This document shows, piece by piece, positions 31,316 to 42,685 of a stretch of DNA of 64,000 nt. The position numbers and the translations under genes were made by a program. The DNA is from Forficula auricularia (Eukaryota; Arthropoda; Insecta; Dermaptera; Forficulidae), in NCBI GenBank assembly GCA_024734495.1, contig JALMQS010000828.1, positions 4,389,603 to 4,453,602 of the forward strand, given 5' to 3'. Each line of letters starts with the position of its first letter. The first letter of the stretch is position 1. The notes under the pieces were generated by a model. The model had not been told where the DNA came from. It saw only the letters and a program-made list of their open reading frames with translations, and ran no database searches.

Positions 31316-32292
31316 CAGGGGCAACTTTTTTTGGCCTCGGGTCAAAATCAACCAAAATGCGAGTATTAAAGAGACGTTTGGGTCAGAGATATTTTCGTAT
31401 TAAAACAGCATTTTAGTAAATAATAAGATATATTTTATTAAGAAAATAATTACTAACATAGTTGAATAAACTTTATTTATAAACTTTCTCTACGATATCA
31501 ATGGCTCCCCTGATGTTGATGTTTTGATTTCAATTTAGTCAAGTCTGGTTTATAGTTAGTCGTTTTAAGTCGAACACAAGCATCTGAATTTTCAATAGTT
31601 AACCTGCTCATGTTTTTACTTAAAATAAATTTCATTTGTGAAAATATTTGCTCACATTTATATGTGGACAAAATAGCAAAGCCAATTTTTTTTAATGATG
31701 AAAACCTCGTAGGAAGTGATGCCCAACATGTTGATATCATGAGAAAATGATTATCTTCTGTATTTTCCAAATCGTTCCGCAATTTCTTGAATTTATCCGT
31801 CCATAATGTTGAACTTTTAAAATCAATCATTTCTAAACTAAAATTTTCAATTCTTAGATATTCAAAATACTGCAAATTTATAATATTTTCTTGTATTTCA
31901 TTGGGCTTTATTGTAAATGTAAATATTTCTCCATGTTTCTTAAGACTTTGAAACCGACTTTCATATTCACTTTTAATGACCGAAATCCAACTTTCGAACA
32001 TATTTAGATTGCGTTCATCGATATTTTCTTTTTCATGTTCCCTTTTTAACAAGGGAAAGAAATGAAATTCTTTAGTTTTTATGTCAGTTTCAAATAATAT
32101 CAATTTTGAAGTAAAACTCTTCCATTTCTCATACATTTTCAAAATTGTGTGGTTATTTCCTTCGAGTCGTACATTGAAATCATTATAATGGTTCATTATG
32201 TCTGTTAAGAACAAAAGTCTTAAAAAGTGGGTCACTTGAAATTACCAAATGGGTCACTCGGTGACCCACGGGTCATAGGTTGCCGACCCCTG
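31316..32292 (-). mobile_element. young, internally deleted hAT transposon (977 bp)
   Basis: Flanked by an exact 8-bp duplication GGCTAGAG (31308-31315 and 32293-32300). The minus-strand 5' terminus begins CAGGGGTCGGCAACCTATGA and the other end begins CAGGGGCAAC, both hAT-type. Nearly all of the interior is one open frame for the C-terminal part of the transposase. The intact frame and duplication suggest a recent insertion. Confidence 0.92.
31498..32235 (-). CDS. hAT transposase, C-terminal half (245 aa)
   Basis: Open frame on the minus strand. Segments FLTDIMNHYNDFNVRLEGNN, LKMYEKWKSFTSKLILF, and the C-terminal ILSTYKCEQIFSQMKFILSK followed by SRLTIENSDACVRL are those of the GTF2IRD2/ZBED5-type hAT transposases; the last is the hAT dimerisation region. 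The BED zinc finger and the N-terminal part of the RNase H-like core are missing (whole proteins are about 600 aa). The first ATG is only about 58 bp inside the 5' terminus, so the deletion fused the terminus to the C-terminal half. It cannot catalyse transposition alone; it might dimerise with a full-length protein (inference). No promoter identified. Confidence 0.85.
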   Translation of the reverse strand: MTHFLRLLFLTDIMNHYNDFNVRLEGNNHTILKMYEKWKSFTSKLILFETDIKTKEFHFFPLLKREHEKENIDERNLNMFESWISVIKSEYESRFQSLKKHGEIFTFTIKPNEIQENIINLQYFEYLRIENFSLEMIDFKSSTLWTDKFKKLRNDLENTEDNHFLMISTCWASLPTRFSSLKKIGFAILSTYKCEQIFSQMKFILSKNMSRLTIENSDACVRLKTTNYKPDLTKLKSKHQHQGSH

Positions 32293-32381
32293 GGCTAGAG
32301 AGAGTTACAAGATGCTAGGCTTGCAATGAAAGTCGTCTGATACACACAAAATATTACTTGAAAGTAATGTAAGTTAGCCCA

Positions 32382-32805
32382 GTGAGGAAAGAAAATATTA
32401 ACACATATCAAATAAGCTGTAATTTATTGGAATCCTTCCTCCTTTCCCTTCAAACTGACGTTTGATTCTTCCCTCCTTCTTCAGGGTTTCAAGGGATCAA
32501 TGAAGGAAACAAATAAAATGCTTCCTTCCTCTCTCCACAGCAGCGTTTAAAACTTTTTTCTTCCTTAGCAGAAGAATAGAAAAATAATTTTTTTTCTTCC
32601 TTTTCTTAATTTGCTAAGGAAGAAAAAAGTTTTAAACACTGCTGTGGAGAGAGGAAGGAAGCATTTTATTTGTTTCCTTCATTGACCCCTTGAAACCCTG
32701 AAGAAAGAGCGAAGAATCTTCCAAACCGTCGGTTTGAAAGGAAAGGAGGAAGGATTCCAATAAATTACACCTTATTTGATTTGTGTTAATTTTTTCTTTC
32801 CTCAC
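32382..32805. repeat. large foldback, arms about 190 bp
   Basis: Arms 32382-32570 and 32612-32805, nearly complementary, with a 41-bp loop. Outer ends GTGAGGAAAGAAAAT and the complement of GTGAGGAAAGAAAAA. Pyrimidine-rich left arm and purine-rich right arm. The 67-aa frame 32632-32835 lies in the right arm and is incidental. Arms differ at scattered positions, so it is not brand new. Confidence 0.85.
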
Positions 32806-32809
32806 GACC

Positions 32810-33446
32810 CCTGGGTTGCCTTCCATTACTTTCAATTAAAAGTTATACCAGTCCGTCTCTCTCCAGAGAAAATTTCGTTGCAAATAAAAACAAAATATTA
32901 CTTTTTATATTTTTCATAATTTTCTTTTAGTAAAAAAAAGGCATTGTTGAGAAATATATAGCACAATATGGTTTCTAAATTTGCATTACAAAATGTTTTA
33001 ATCAAATAAGAAAAGATATTTTTTTTTTTTTTTGGTTGGCTTATATTCTGTTTTTAGCCCTTAGGTTTTTTAATAAAACTCCATAGACAGCACTATTATT
33101 AAATTGGGCTCCCCTTAAGGGTGATATCATTTTTGACGACCACTTGAGGAATTTCACTAAGAACTACTATACCCTATTAGTTAAATAAGTTCATTTGAAA
33201 GTCAATATTTTAAGAACTCTCTAAAATGTTGAGTCGGAAGTCGGAAGCCAAAATGAAATTAATTTAAAAGACAAGGGATGAAGCGATCTGCCCATCTGGA
33301 ATGTAAAGTCTTCTTTTTGATAGGATTTCTGACCGAGAGAGTTTTTCTCGAAAGAAAAAACATTTAATCTTGTCTTTTTTGTCTTTCCCCGAGCAAGTCT
33401 TTTTATTTCAATTTCACTCACTCAGATTCAAATTAAATTGAGGAAA
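32810..33446. other. no recognisable feature
   Basis: AT-rich. A 66-aa minus frame (33221-33421) has no domain. Confidence 0.35.
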
Positions 33447-33494
33447 TGTTTTATATAAGAATATATATATATATTCTTATATAAAAACATTTCC
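33447..33494. repeat. AT palindrome
   Basis: ATGTTTTATATAAGAATATA and its complement meet in a TA-repeat, forming a near-perfect 48-bp palindrome. Cruciform-prone; no other role is visible. Confidence 0.75.
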
Positions 33495-34140
33495 TATATA
33501 GGTATGTAGTTTTTATTTAAATTTGGGATTTTTCTCCCTCAATATTGATTTACTTGGTTTGCTTATATAATAATTTAAAATAATATTTTTTTAGATGTTA
33601 TTTAATGATATTACTTAAATAAATAAACAATATTTTCAAGTTGGAATGACATTTGAGAGAAAAGATTTTCCTTAGACGAGAATATAAATATTTATGCAAA
33701 GGATAAAGAGATGTTGCATTTAGAGTTCTATAAAAATGTAAAACACCCCTATTAGTCTCAATACAAATCCGTTGGCCTGTCAATGTCTTTATTGCTGTCC
33801 ATCTGTGCATTGTAGCTCGTAGTTCAAATTATAATAAACAGACTTGAAATTTACACGTAATAAAAATATATTACTATAATAATCCGCTTAAACGATGGCG
33901 TAATCTGCCTGGTTGGCCAAAGAGATCCAATGAAGTTCACTGCTTAGGCAATGCGTTAACTAAATACTGAGGAGTTCAAAAATAATTTAAAATCTAAAAT
34001 TTTCAAACAAAAGTACTAGAAACCTATTTGCTCTGAAAGAGTCCCCATATTTAAAGGAGAGAAATTACTAAATACTAATGAGCCCAAAATTTAGTGGAGG
34101 AGGGGTTCTTTCGTAAATGATTATACATTATTTTATTAAT
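33495..34140. other. no recognisable gene
   Basis: The motif ATAATCCGCTTAAACGATGG (33878-33897) resembles ATAATCCGCTTGCACGACGA at 60027, so part of a dispersed repeat is present. Otherwise nothing seen. Confidence 0.35.
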
Positions 34141-34149
34141 TATCATTTA

Positions 34150-34620
34150 CTAGTACCTGGAGCACCGACCGATGCTCGGTAACTTTTTGAATCTAAATAG
34201 CTTAAGTTTAAAATTGCAAGGCTCTGCGACTTACCGAAGACGATATATGAATGATTAAAAAAAAAATCGTTAGTGCCGTTTTTGAGAAAAAATCGAAAAA
34301 TCTTTCATGTTAATGTCCACTTCCAGTGTTCCCATTTCAAGCAAAAGCTTGCTGTACTCCTTATAGCCTAGATAGAGCTTAAGTTTTGAATTTCGTAGAT
34401 CTGAGATTTATAGTTGCGAAAAGCACGGGGGTAGACTCTTACATACGTAAACATCAACTTGTGGTACTTATTGTAGCCTCTAGATAGCTTAAGTTTCAAA
34501 TTTCAAGGCTCTGCTACTTCCCAAAGACGAGATATGAACGATTAAAATATTTATTTTGCGACATGACTAATTTAAAACCCCGTCCTTTATTTCAATCGGA
34601 TTAAAATTTATAAACGACTA
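34150..34620. repeat. dispersed repeat related to 30360-30490
   Basis: Two internal partial copies of a segment with 'AGCTTAAGTTT' and 'AAGGCTCTGC' (34199-34230 and 34490-34515), and a region near 34320-34480 matching 30370-30490. Noncoding. Confidence 0.5.
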
Positions 34621-34789
34621 ATAACTCATGACACTTAATAAGTACACCAATTTTTAGCCATATCGTTAATGCCATTTTAGAGAAACCGATTCTATGTATA
34701 TACAAGAATTTCTCATTTAATAATATAAGAAAGATAAGATTATATTTCACGATTAACGAACATTTTGGCCTGTTCTCAATATTGACAAT

Positions 34790-34910
34790 ACCAGTGACGT
34801 ACTGAGAGGGGTGATAATAAATTATTTTATTAAAACGAGGCGGGGGGCGTAGCCCTCTGCTCAGCAAGATGACGGCGAAGGCGGGCTTCGCAGCTGGCAA
34901 TATTTATATA
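34790..34910. repeat. short GC-rich repeat fragment
   Basis: CAGTGACGTACTGAGAGGGG at 34793 looks like a hAT-type end. GGGGCGTAGCCC, then CGGCGAAGGCGGG, parallels GGGAGCGTAGCCCC and CCAAAGGCGG at 60138-60190. The 99-aa minus frame over it has no domain. Confidence 0.4.
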
Positions 34911-35217
34911 AGATATTTCTTTGATTTTCTCTTGCTACTGTTTATTCAGGATCGCTCGCTCTACTTATTATAGCAAATAATAACTTTTTGATTAGTGGAC
35001 TTAGAAAACAATTAAAGAAAAGAGAACTCGGATAATAGAGCATACTTTTAAAGACTGCTTACGAGATATTTTCAAAGCTGATAAATAAAGGAAAAGTCTA
35101 AGTTAGAACATCTTTCACAGCTAATCAAAAATTGAATGTGAGACATTTAGATGTTTGGAATATAATCAGATAGAGGTGAACAGTTTCTTCAAACTAAAAC
35201 CGATTATGTTATGATAT
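34910..35217. other. no recognisable feature
   Basis: AT-rich, nothing seen. Confidence 0.35.
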
Positions 35218-35225
35218 CTTTAAGT

Positions 35226-36036
35226 CAGGGATGTCCAAACCGCGGGCCGCATGCGGCCCAGCACTGTAATGGATAAGGCCTGACATAAAATTATAAACTT
35301 CCTTAAAACATTGAGATTTTTATGTACTTACTGAAAAACATATCTGATACAATTTTCCCTATATTTTTTTTTTTCTAAAATAAATCTTCCCAAAAATTTT
35401 TTAAGAATAAAGGCAGATTTTCAATTTTGAATTTAAAAAAATAATCACAATTTTGGCATATTTTGACTCCATTTTTATTAGATATAAATATTTTATCTCC
35501 AGACTTTCTTATGGAACTACAATAGACATTGAGCTGAAAGAAAAAGTTAAAAATGTATCTTTATTAGAATTTTACAAAAATTATCTACCCAAAAACAAAA
35601 ACTCCTGGCTTCACAATATTTATGGTATTCCCCTTTTAGAAATACGTATTTACATATACGTACGTGAAGCAATTTTCAAGAATTAAATTCGCTAAAAGCA
35701 AAATTATAAGATCAACCATCGGGGTAAAAAATAATGAAGTTTCGAATATTTAAAAATTATTCTTCATCTCATATTTACATTTACTAAAATAATCGTATTT
35801 ATTAGTTCAATAATTAAAACTTTTTCAAGTCCTAATTGATTTAAAAACAAAATCCTGAAGAAAAATAACTCAAAGAGTGTTATGCTATGCCATTATTGCT
35901 TCTTTGTCATGGTGGATATCATTATTCTACATTATTTACTTTCTTTTTTGATTAACAAATATCAATAAAATTAGTATATATCTGCGGCCCGAGACAATTT
36001 TATTTCTTCAAATGTAGCCCGTGTAGGACACCTCTG
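35226..36036 (+). mobile_element. degenerate hAT element, 811 bp, target duplication
   Basis: Left CAGGGATGTCCAAACCGCGG, right GTAGGACACCTCTG; flanking CTTTAAGT (35218-35225) and CTTTAAGA (36037-36044) match at 7 of 8. Residual transposase words DIELKEKVKNVSLLEFYKNY are followed after frameshifts by a decayed dimerisation motif near 35665-35705. It is the same family as 10680-13053 and serves as its empty-site reference for the nested LINE-like copy. Confidence 0.85.
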
Positions 36037-36044
36037 CTTTAAGA

Positions 36045-37149
36045 TATAGGTTTATGAAAAAGATCAATTTCTAGTGTGATATTCATTCCTTCTGATTCGG
36101 GAAAATTTAATGTCGAAGTCAAAATAAAGAGTCAATAAATATAGTAATTATATTGTTAGTTATAATTTATAATATAAATTGATTTAACTATTCGAATAAC
36201 TCTTGAAAATACTAGAGTTTATAAACTTGTACAATAGCAGTAGAAGCATTTTAATGGAATTGATAATCATTACTAAATTCAATTGTTTTATATTAATAAC
36301 GATTTGAAATTTTATAACTAGATAACCTTTCTTCCAGCAATTTTCTGTTCAAACAATCAACAGTCCGTTTGATTAATACTAAAACACCATTGGTTTCAAC
36401 TTTATTTCCAACGCAATTTGCGAGCTTTTATATCGAAAGGATATGCAATTCCGATCAAACTCACGTTGGTCATTATTGAGGCGATGGATTATTGACCAAC
36501 TGCATTAATCATCTATTTTTGAAGTTGATGGATTCAGTCGTTATAACATATAGATATCTTCATTAATAATATTATATAACACAAAGTAAAATGTTTTTTT
36601 TTTTTTTTTTTTTATTCAGTTTGAATTGAGGATAAGCCTTCACACGATCCGAATGCGTTAACCTTACCAATCGATTCTGAAAGAATGCAAACAAAAAGTC
36701 TGGATCACCTACAGTGGCGTAACTAGATCATTTGGCAGCCGTGAGACTGCGAAATTTGGCTTCCTTGGGTTCTTGATTTATCTAACTATTTTTATCCCTT
36801 CCAAAACACTAAGCCTGCCAGGCAGGCTTCTATAATGAATTCATACGATTTATTTTTTTGCTTATTCTAGTTTAGAAAAAATCATTTTCAAACATAATTT
36901 TCCTTGTCTGTTTGTGTGTATGTGTATCTGTTTGGATTTCGATATCCATGATAGTTCTTTCCGAGATAAAATTCTTTGTATTTATAACAACTGCATAGAT
37001 TTGGGCTTTTTAGCTTCAGAACTTTCTAGTTTAAAAGCAAAATAATAAAAATAATAATAGCAACGATGACGAGTTATTTTAGATATACCTACAGTTTTAA
37101 TTTGCAAATGCCATGTCTGTTTAAAAACAACATAAACATTTTTTATAAG
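36045..37149. other. mostly unassigned AT-rich DNA
   Basis: Contains a T-run at about 36594-36613 and a lone hAT-like end CAGTGGCGTAACTAG at 36713. Nothing coding. Confidence 0.35.
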
Positions 37150-37333
37150 TTTTTTTTTGGAGCTTTTCCGCCTTTCTAGCCATAAGCCAATTTACGATAC
37201 TACTTATTTTTTTTTTTAAATTTGTCTCTACCCCGGGGTCAGATTTTAACATGATGACTTGAGTCAGATTCGAACCCGGGTCTACTTGGTAAGCAGGCTG
37301 TCGCGCTAACCCCTAGCCTAACCCGACCTCCTT
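37150..37333 (-). mobile_element. tRNA-derived SINE family A, copy 3 (minus)
   Basis: On the minus strand, GGTTCGAATCTGACTC-like box B lies within CCCGGGTTCGAATCTGACTC, the body ends with GGCTAGAAAGGCGGAAAAGC, and the A-tail is at 37151-37158 (T-run on plus). Edges match the copies at 17672 and 42686. Confidence 0.75.
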
Positions 37334-37915
37334 TTTAGAAATTTTTGATTTTTTTTTTAATTGTTAAAAAGGGAAAAAAGTCCAAGATTTTTGAGTAATT
37401 GAGGCCAAGAATGTATTGTAGAATTAATAAATAAGCTGACGTATTCTGATGTGGCCATCCACTTGACATTACCCTCTTTATAATGAAGTCAGAATGAAAT
37501 TTAAAAAATCAAAAAATAATCAGTACTCGAGCTGGTTTAAATTTAACATGAACTAATTAATGTTAATGACCAGTCAAGGGAAGGTCAACGACAGTTTTCA
37601 CTGAGGAAGAGATGCTGAGAGCGCTCTCGAAATATTTGGATTAACCATTTGAATAACAAAATAAATTACTGGAAAGAAGCAATTCAATTTATTTATCCTT
37701 AACAATAAAAAATTAACATATCCAGTACACACCAAGCCAGCAAAAATCTTATAAGAATACAAAAATTGTTGTGAAAGTTTTGACCATAAGCGACAAACAC
37801 CATAAGCAAGTTAAAAAAAAGAATATATTTAGTAAGAAATTTAGAAAATCGAAAAATAGTCGAATTAACATATATCTACATAAGAAAAAAAAAATATTTT
37901 TGTACCAGGTTCTAT
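37334..37915. other. no recognisable feature
   Basis: AT-rich. A GATGTGGCCATCCACTTGAC segment (37449) is the complement-type match to 49560-49575. Confidence 0.35.
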
Positions 37916-38251
37916 CAAAGGGCGGATCCAGGATTTTTATGGGGGGGGAGATCGAATTGTCCAAGCGGGGGGGGGGGGTCAGAGACGCCCCCCGCACACA
38001 CACACATAGAACTTCATTTTCAATTTTAAAATTTTTTAAAAATAGTAAATGTTTTTTTTTACAAATTTCATGTCATATTTTAAGTTCATTAAAATAAAAA
38101 AAAATAAAAAAATTGTTATAAATTCCCTGTCGATTTGGCCGCCGTTTTTGGCCTCTGCGAGCGACGCACGTGTTGCACTCCCGGCAGGCACGGGCCTCTA
38201 TGGGGGGGGGGGCGGTCTCCCCCTCCGCCCCTCCCCCTGGATTCGCCCTTG
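37916..38251. mobile_element. hAT-type MITE (336 bp), G/C-run ends
   Basis: Ends CAAAGGGCGGATCCAGG and CCTGGATTCGCCCTTG are inverted repeats. Flanking GGTTCTAT (37908-37915) and GGTTATAT (38252-38259) match at 7 of 8. Long G-runs (37939-37947, 37964-37978, 38200-38212) lie near both ends. The 108-aa and 117-aa frames crossing it are incidental and start outside or run past it. Confidence 0.8.
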
Positions 38252-38259
38252 GGTTATAT

Positions 38260-39828
38260 CTATATTAAACCGCTTCGATGGAACAACAACACGGAATTTT
38301 GACTTCAGTAGTTATACTCATTTTTTTTCATTATCTCTTGAAAAATTTATTAAGTATTACAATTATTTTTTAATGAATGTAAATTGTATTTTTAAATATT
38401 AAAAATTAATAATAAAATTGTATTATTAAAAATATGTATTTTAACAATTAAAATATTCTAAGGGAATTTTAAAATAAAACTTATTAGAATACATTTTTTA
38501 TTAGGTAGGTATGTTTAAATTTTTAACTAGTAAAAAAATTTCGCTTAAAAAAAAAATGAAAATGTATTTTCCAATATAAAATTGAAATAAAAATGGGATA
38601 TATAAGTAAGTGAAATTCAAAAAAAAAAAATATTGAAATGAATATTTATTGCACCTCAAGTAAGCTTTACGCCCATGTGCATCGTATATAGGGTATTTAC
38701 GCTCTATGATCAACTGTAATGAGTCAAGAACGCGCGGTTTTGTCAAATAATCATCAATCTAAAAACAAACCCCAAACTTCTAGGATTATTTAGAATTCGG
38801 CGCATTGAACACTTGCCATGGCTAGGAAATTATAATTTTGGAGTCAAGAAAAACATATATTATATTTATTTTAAAACAAAAGCCATCAAAACTAAATTAC
38901 ATAAGAACTTTGGTGCTTACGAGTAAAATATTGTACAGGACGTAGAGGGTGTCCGAAATATGACCTAAATGAAGATAAGAAAATAAGGGACTGCTATAGC
39001 TTTGTGGAATGTTGTATTTTTTCTTAATGATTTAAAGATAGATTCAAAACAAGCCTGAAGAAAACATTTATTGTTGTTTCTCTTCTTCCATTTTACAAGT
39101 AATAAAAACTTTATTGTTGGTTCTATTGTCAGATAAGTGAAATGTAAATACTTAAGCTCACTTTTTCGAGTCTTTCTCGTGAATGGATTTCAAACAATAA
39201 TGGATCATTTATACGGAATTAAGTTAATTTGGGCCTAAATTAATCTTCAGCTGCAATTCAAAGAAAAATCAGAAGTCAGAAACTAAAGAGACTACATACT
39301 AGGCAGATTTTAGGTAAAAACATAGTATCTATCTTATTCTCAAATGATATCTCATTTAAGAATATTTTTTGTTTTTGGGTGGGGGATTCAACTTTTAGAG
39401 TCTCTAAGCTTACATTAATTGAAGGAAAATATTTTTTTAGGATGGTTTGGTATGGTATGAGTATGAGTAATCTAAGTTTGCGACCTCAAAAGTCTGGGGG
39501 ACAACTTTTGGCGGCAGAAAAACCTCAAAATGTTGGACTTTTTCCAGTTTTTCGCTTATAATTCGAAAACAGTTCATACTTTGTAAATAATAATATTATA
39601 TAAATAACCGTTCTATAGTAGTAGAGATGTTTAAAGATTTTAAAGACAAAAAAAGGAGTTGAGGAAGGCGCTCACCTTATATCAGAAGAGAACTCCATTA
39701 TTACGAGGGATCACTTACTATATGTATTTCTCATTAAATTATTTCATTACTCCCAAAATTTGTCAATTCTACTAATCGGATTACCGAAATTTAAACCTTC
39801 TGGTGGCTAATCAGCTGGCCGAGCTGTC
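38260..39828. other. no recognisable gene
   Basis: AT-rich. Several short frames without domains. 39475-39580 resembles the style of the repeat arms at 53820 and 55385 (GCTTATAATTCGAAAACAGTTC). Confidence 0.35.
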
Positions 39829-40160
39829 CAGTGGCGGCGCCAGCTTTTTCTTTTCAATTGGGCGGCACCCGGCATAAACATTTGGATGGTGGGCATCAAA
39901 AATGTGAATTATTTCGGGTAATTCAGATTTTTGTATAATTTAGATTTTATTTTATAATACTTTAGGTATAATGTATAACTATTATTATTGTATAGGGTCT
40001 ATAATATTGAAAGCGATTTACCTTTTTTTAATTTTATCAACTTGGTTTTTCAATATTTTTTTGCTCAAATGCTCAATTTAACAGGTTGGATGGATGGTTG
40101 GGCGAGAACAATTTGGGTTGGGCGGTCGCCACACCTCGCTCAACCCTGGCGCTGCCACTG
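39829..40160. mobile_element. hAT-type MITE (332 bp)
   Basis: Starts CAGTGGCGGCGCCAGC and ends CTGGCGCTGCCACTG, well-kept inverted ends. Flanking 8-mers GAGCTGTC and CGGCTGCC agree only at 5 of 8. Immediately right, CCTAACTACGCCAATG (40188-40203) looks like the end of another TIR element into which this one may have inserted. Noncoding; the 68- and 86-aa frames are incidental. Confidence 0.65.
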
Positions 40161-40242
40161 CGGCTGCCCCCCCCCCCCTAGGAAAATTTCCTAACTACGC
40201 CAATGACCGACACTCGCATCAACGACATTTAATATGTTCCTT

Positions 40243-41810
40243 TTTTTACTTTATCCAATGCGAAGCATGGGTAAAGTATTGTAATCGGTCGCGCGCCAAG
40301 CGGGACTTCAAAGGGTCCTCAGGTAAAGACTACGGAACCCCTGGACTCAATTAAGGTCACAAATTGTAGTATTCAATTAGGTTGAATTTTAGCACTTGAC
40401 GATTTTGCCAAAAATTACCTGGGGTCTCGTCGAGAGGCCAAAAAGTGCCATTTTTTCATTTAGTGCGTGCGGATGGATGGATGGATGGATGTATGTTATC
40501 GTTTTTTCGTCCACGATTTTTTCCACAACTTTGCACCGATTAAAATGAAATTTAAAACCTACCATTCTTTTAACAAAATGAAGCGCTGATTAGTTTTTGG
40601 TACATATCGGCCCACAAACATTAGTACTTTATTTGGGTACTTTTTTAGTTTTTTTTAAATATCTTGAAAATGACTTAACGAATTTTGATGAAATTTAATA
40701 TCCTAATTAAGTACCTTGGGGACCACAAAAAAGGTTAAATAAAGTTTTTAGTAAAAGTATATTTTAAAGTACTTTACTCTAGAGTAAAATAGTACTTTTT
40801 TAAATTCCTTATTTTACCAAAAATTAAAAATATTCATTTGATCAGTAATATAGCTCATTTAAACTTGCTTAAGTAAGAATGGTTAGGCTTCTCGCTGTGA
40901 AATGATAAAAATTTGGGAGGAAATTTTATAAGTAACCATAGCAACTGCGTTGTTTTTTTATCCGTTACCTTTGCTGAAGACATAGAGGAATCGACTTAAA
41001 ATCAAAAATAGTGATTGATTCTGATTTAGTACTTGAGGAATAACCATTCTATATTGAATTTTTGACGTTTCGGTTTTTATTGGTAACCATTGCTGAAGAC
41101 ATAGAGGAATCGATTTAAAATCAAAAATAGTGATTGATTCTGATGTAATACTTGAGGAATAACAATTCTATATTGGATTTTTGACGTTTCGGTTTTTATT
41201 GGTAACCATTGCTGAAGACATGGAGGAATCGAGTTAAAATCAAAAATAGTGATCGATTCTCATCTAATACATGAGGAATAACAATTCTACATTAGGTTTT
41301 TGACGTTTCGATTATTATTGGTAACCATTGCTGAAGACATGGAGGAATCGGCTTAAAATCAAAAATAACGATCGATTCTTATCTAATACTAGCGGAATAC
41401 CCTTATTGCATTCGCATTTTTTGATGTTTTGGCTATTAATGGCAACCTCTACTGATAATGTGGAAGAATCGACTTAAAATCAAAAGACTAAATTTTTTTG
41501 GTAAACAACTCAAGTTGAGTTGTTATCCATAAAAGAATTTAGTGTTTTTATCGATCGTTATTTTTGATTTTAAGCCGATTCCTCCATGCCTTCAGCAATG
41601 GTTACAAATAATAACCGAAACGTCAAAATTCTAATGTAGAATGGTTATTCCTCGACTATTAAATGAGAATCGATATTATTTTTGACTTAAAGTCAACATG
41701 AACTACAAATTGCATGTGATATCTGATTAATAATAAAGGAATAAACATATTAATATTTCAAGTGAATTTGGATAAAGTTTAGCAACGATCCGTTGCAGTT
41801 TATTTACTCT
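40243..41810 (-). mobile_element. hairpin-ended LINE-like repeat, copy 3, with opposed 119-bp arrays
   Basis: Left end ACTTTATCCAATGCGAAGCA then TGGGTAAAGTA after a T-run (3' hairpin plus A-tail on minus), right end CGATCCGTTGCAGTTTATTT, as in copy 2. It is twice as long because it holds tandem units in one orientation (40972-41480) followed by similar units in the opposite orientation (41540-41700). Noncoding. Confidence 0.7.
40972..41480. repeat. 119-bp tandem array
   Basis: TGCTGAAGACATAGAGGAAT-type phrases begin at 40972, 41091, 41210, 41329 and (diverged) 41450: spacing 119, 119, 119, 121. The same 119-bp period in the opposite orientation occurs at 12484-12840. Confidence 0.9.
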
Positions 41811-41929
41811 TGAGCTGATCTTTAAAAATTATCAGAGTAAAAGTGAAATGTTTTCTTTTTCTGATTAGCTTGTGTCTTTTAATGGAAACTTTTCTAAGTA
41901 AACCCAAACTCTGAGGTTTGGATAAACAT

Positions 41930-42480
41930 GCATTAGTTGCTTGCGATCAGAGAAAGAAGAACAACTCGCCTCGGATAAGATCGAAATCCGCGAATCCCGC
42001 CCGCCGCGCGTGACAGATAACGTTTTATTTATTTTCGCAAGAGTCGTGCCTGTGCTCAGTAAGTATTTTTTTCCCTCTCGCCTTAAACCCTTCTCTGCAA
42101 AGAAGTCCTTAACTTAGCTTTTGTATAAGAAGCTAATCAGAGGGGACATAGATGAATGAATCGCAATGGCCTTTTTCCGGCTTGGATTCAGCCATGCATC
42201 ATCCCTTCCGTCTTTTAAAATATCGTTGGCTGAAAAAAAAATTAATTAGAAAAGAGAGCAGGCATGTTAGCAATGGCCGGCACTTGTTAATGTAAATCCA
42301 ACCTGGATTCGGACGCAAATGAAAAAATACTTCGATGATATATGTCCGATTGTAGGCCATTAGTCATGCGAGTGGAAATTACTCAGCGCGGCTATGTTTT
42401 ACTAGCATAATTAAACGTAAATTCGAACGCCCATTTTTCCTCGAGAAATCCATTTAATTTATTCGCAACAACAAGAATTT
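41930..42480. promoter_or_regulatory. candidate host noncoding/5'-exon block
   Basis: A CpG-containing stretch (CCCGCCCGCCGCGCGTGAC near 41997) followed by CTCAGTAAGTATTT (42055-42068), a good splice donor context. It continues into unrepeated, less AT-rich sequence with no homology elsewhere in the window. It could be a first exon with intronic regulatory sequence. No protein is recognised; this is inference from composition and one donor. Confidence 0.25.
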
Positions 42481-42685
42481 AATAAAATTAATAAATCTTT
42501 GGGACGTAGTAAATTAAAAATGTTTTATGAATGTGGTGGGGAGTTGAAAAACATACTAAATATGAAATTCTTAATATCTTAGACGCTAAAATTAAGCAAA
42601 AATTTTAAATAAAAAAATATATATAATACATCAAATCTAATTTAATTGAAAAAAATTAAGTTTCTTCTCCATTAATTACAGAAAA

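Noticed and set aside
37771..38402. 108-aa and 117-aa plus frames
   Set aside because: They cross the edges of the hAT-type MITE at 37916-38251 and its G-runs; incidental.
40972..41700. CRISPR-like array
   Set aside because: Units are contiguous 119-bp tandem repeats without unique spacers, in eukaryotic-type DNA.
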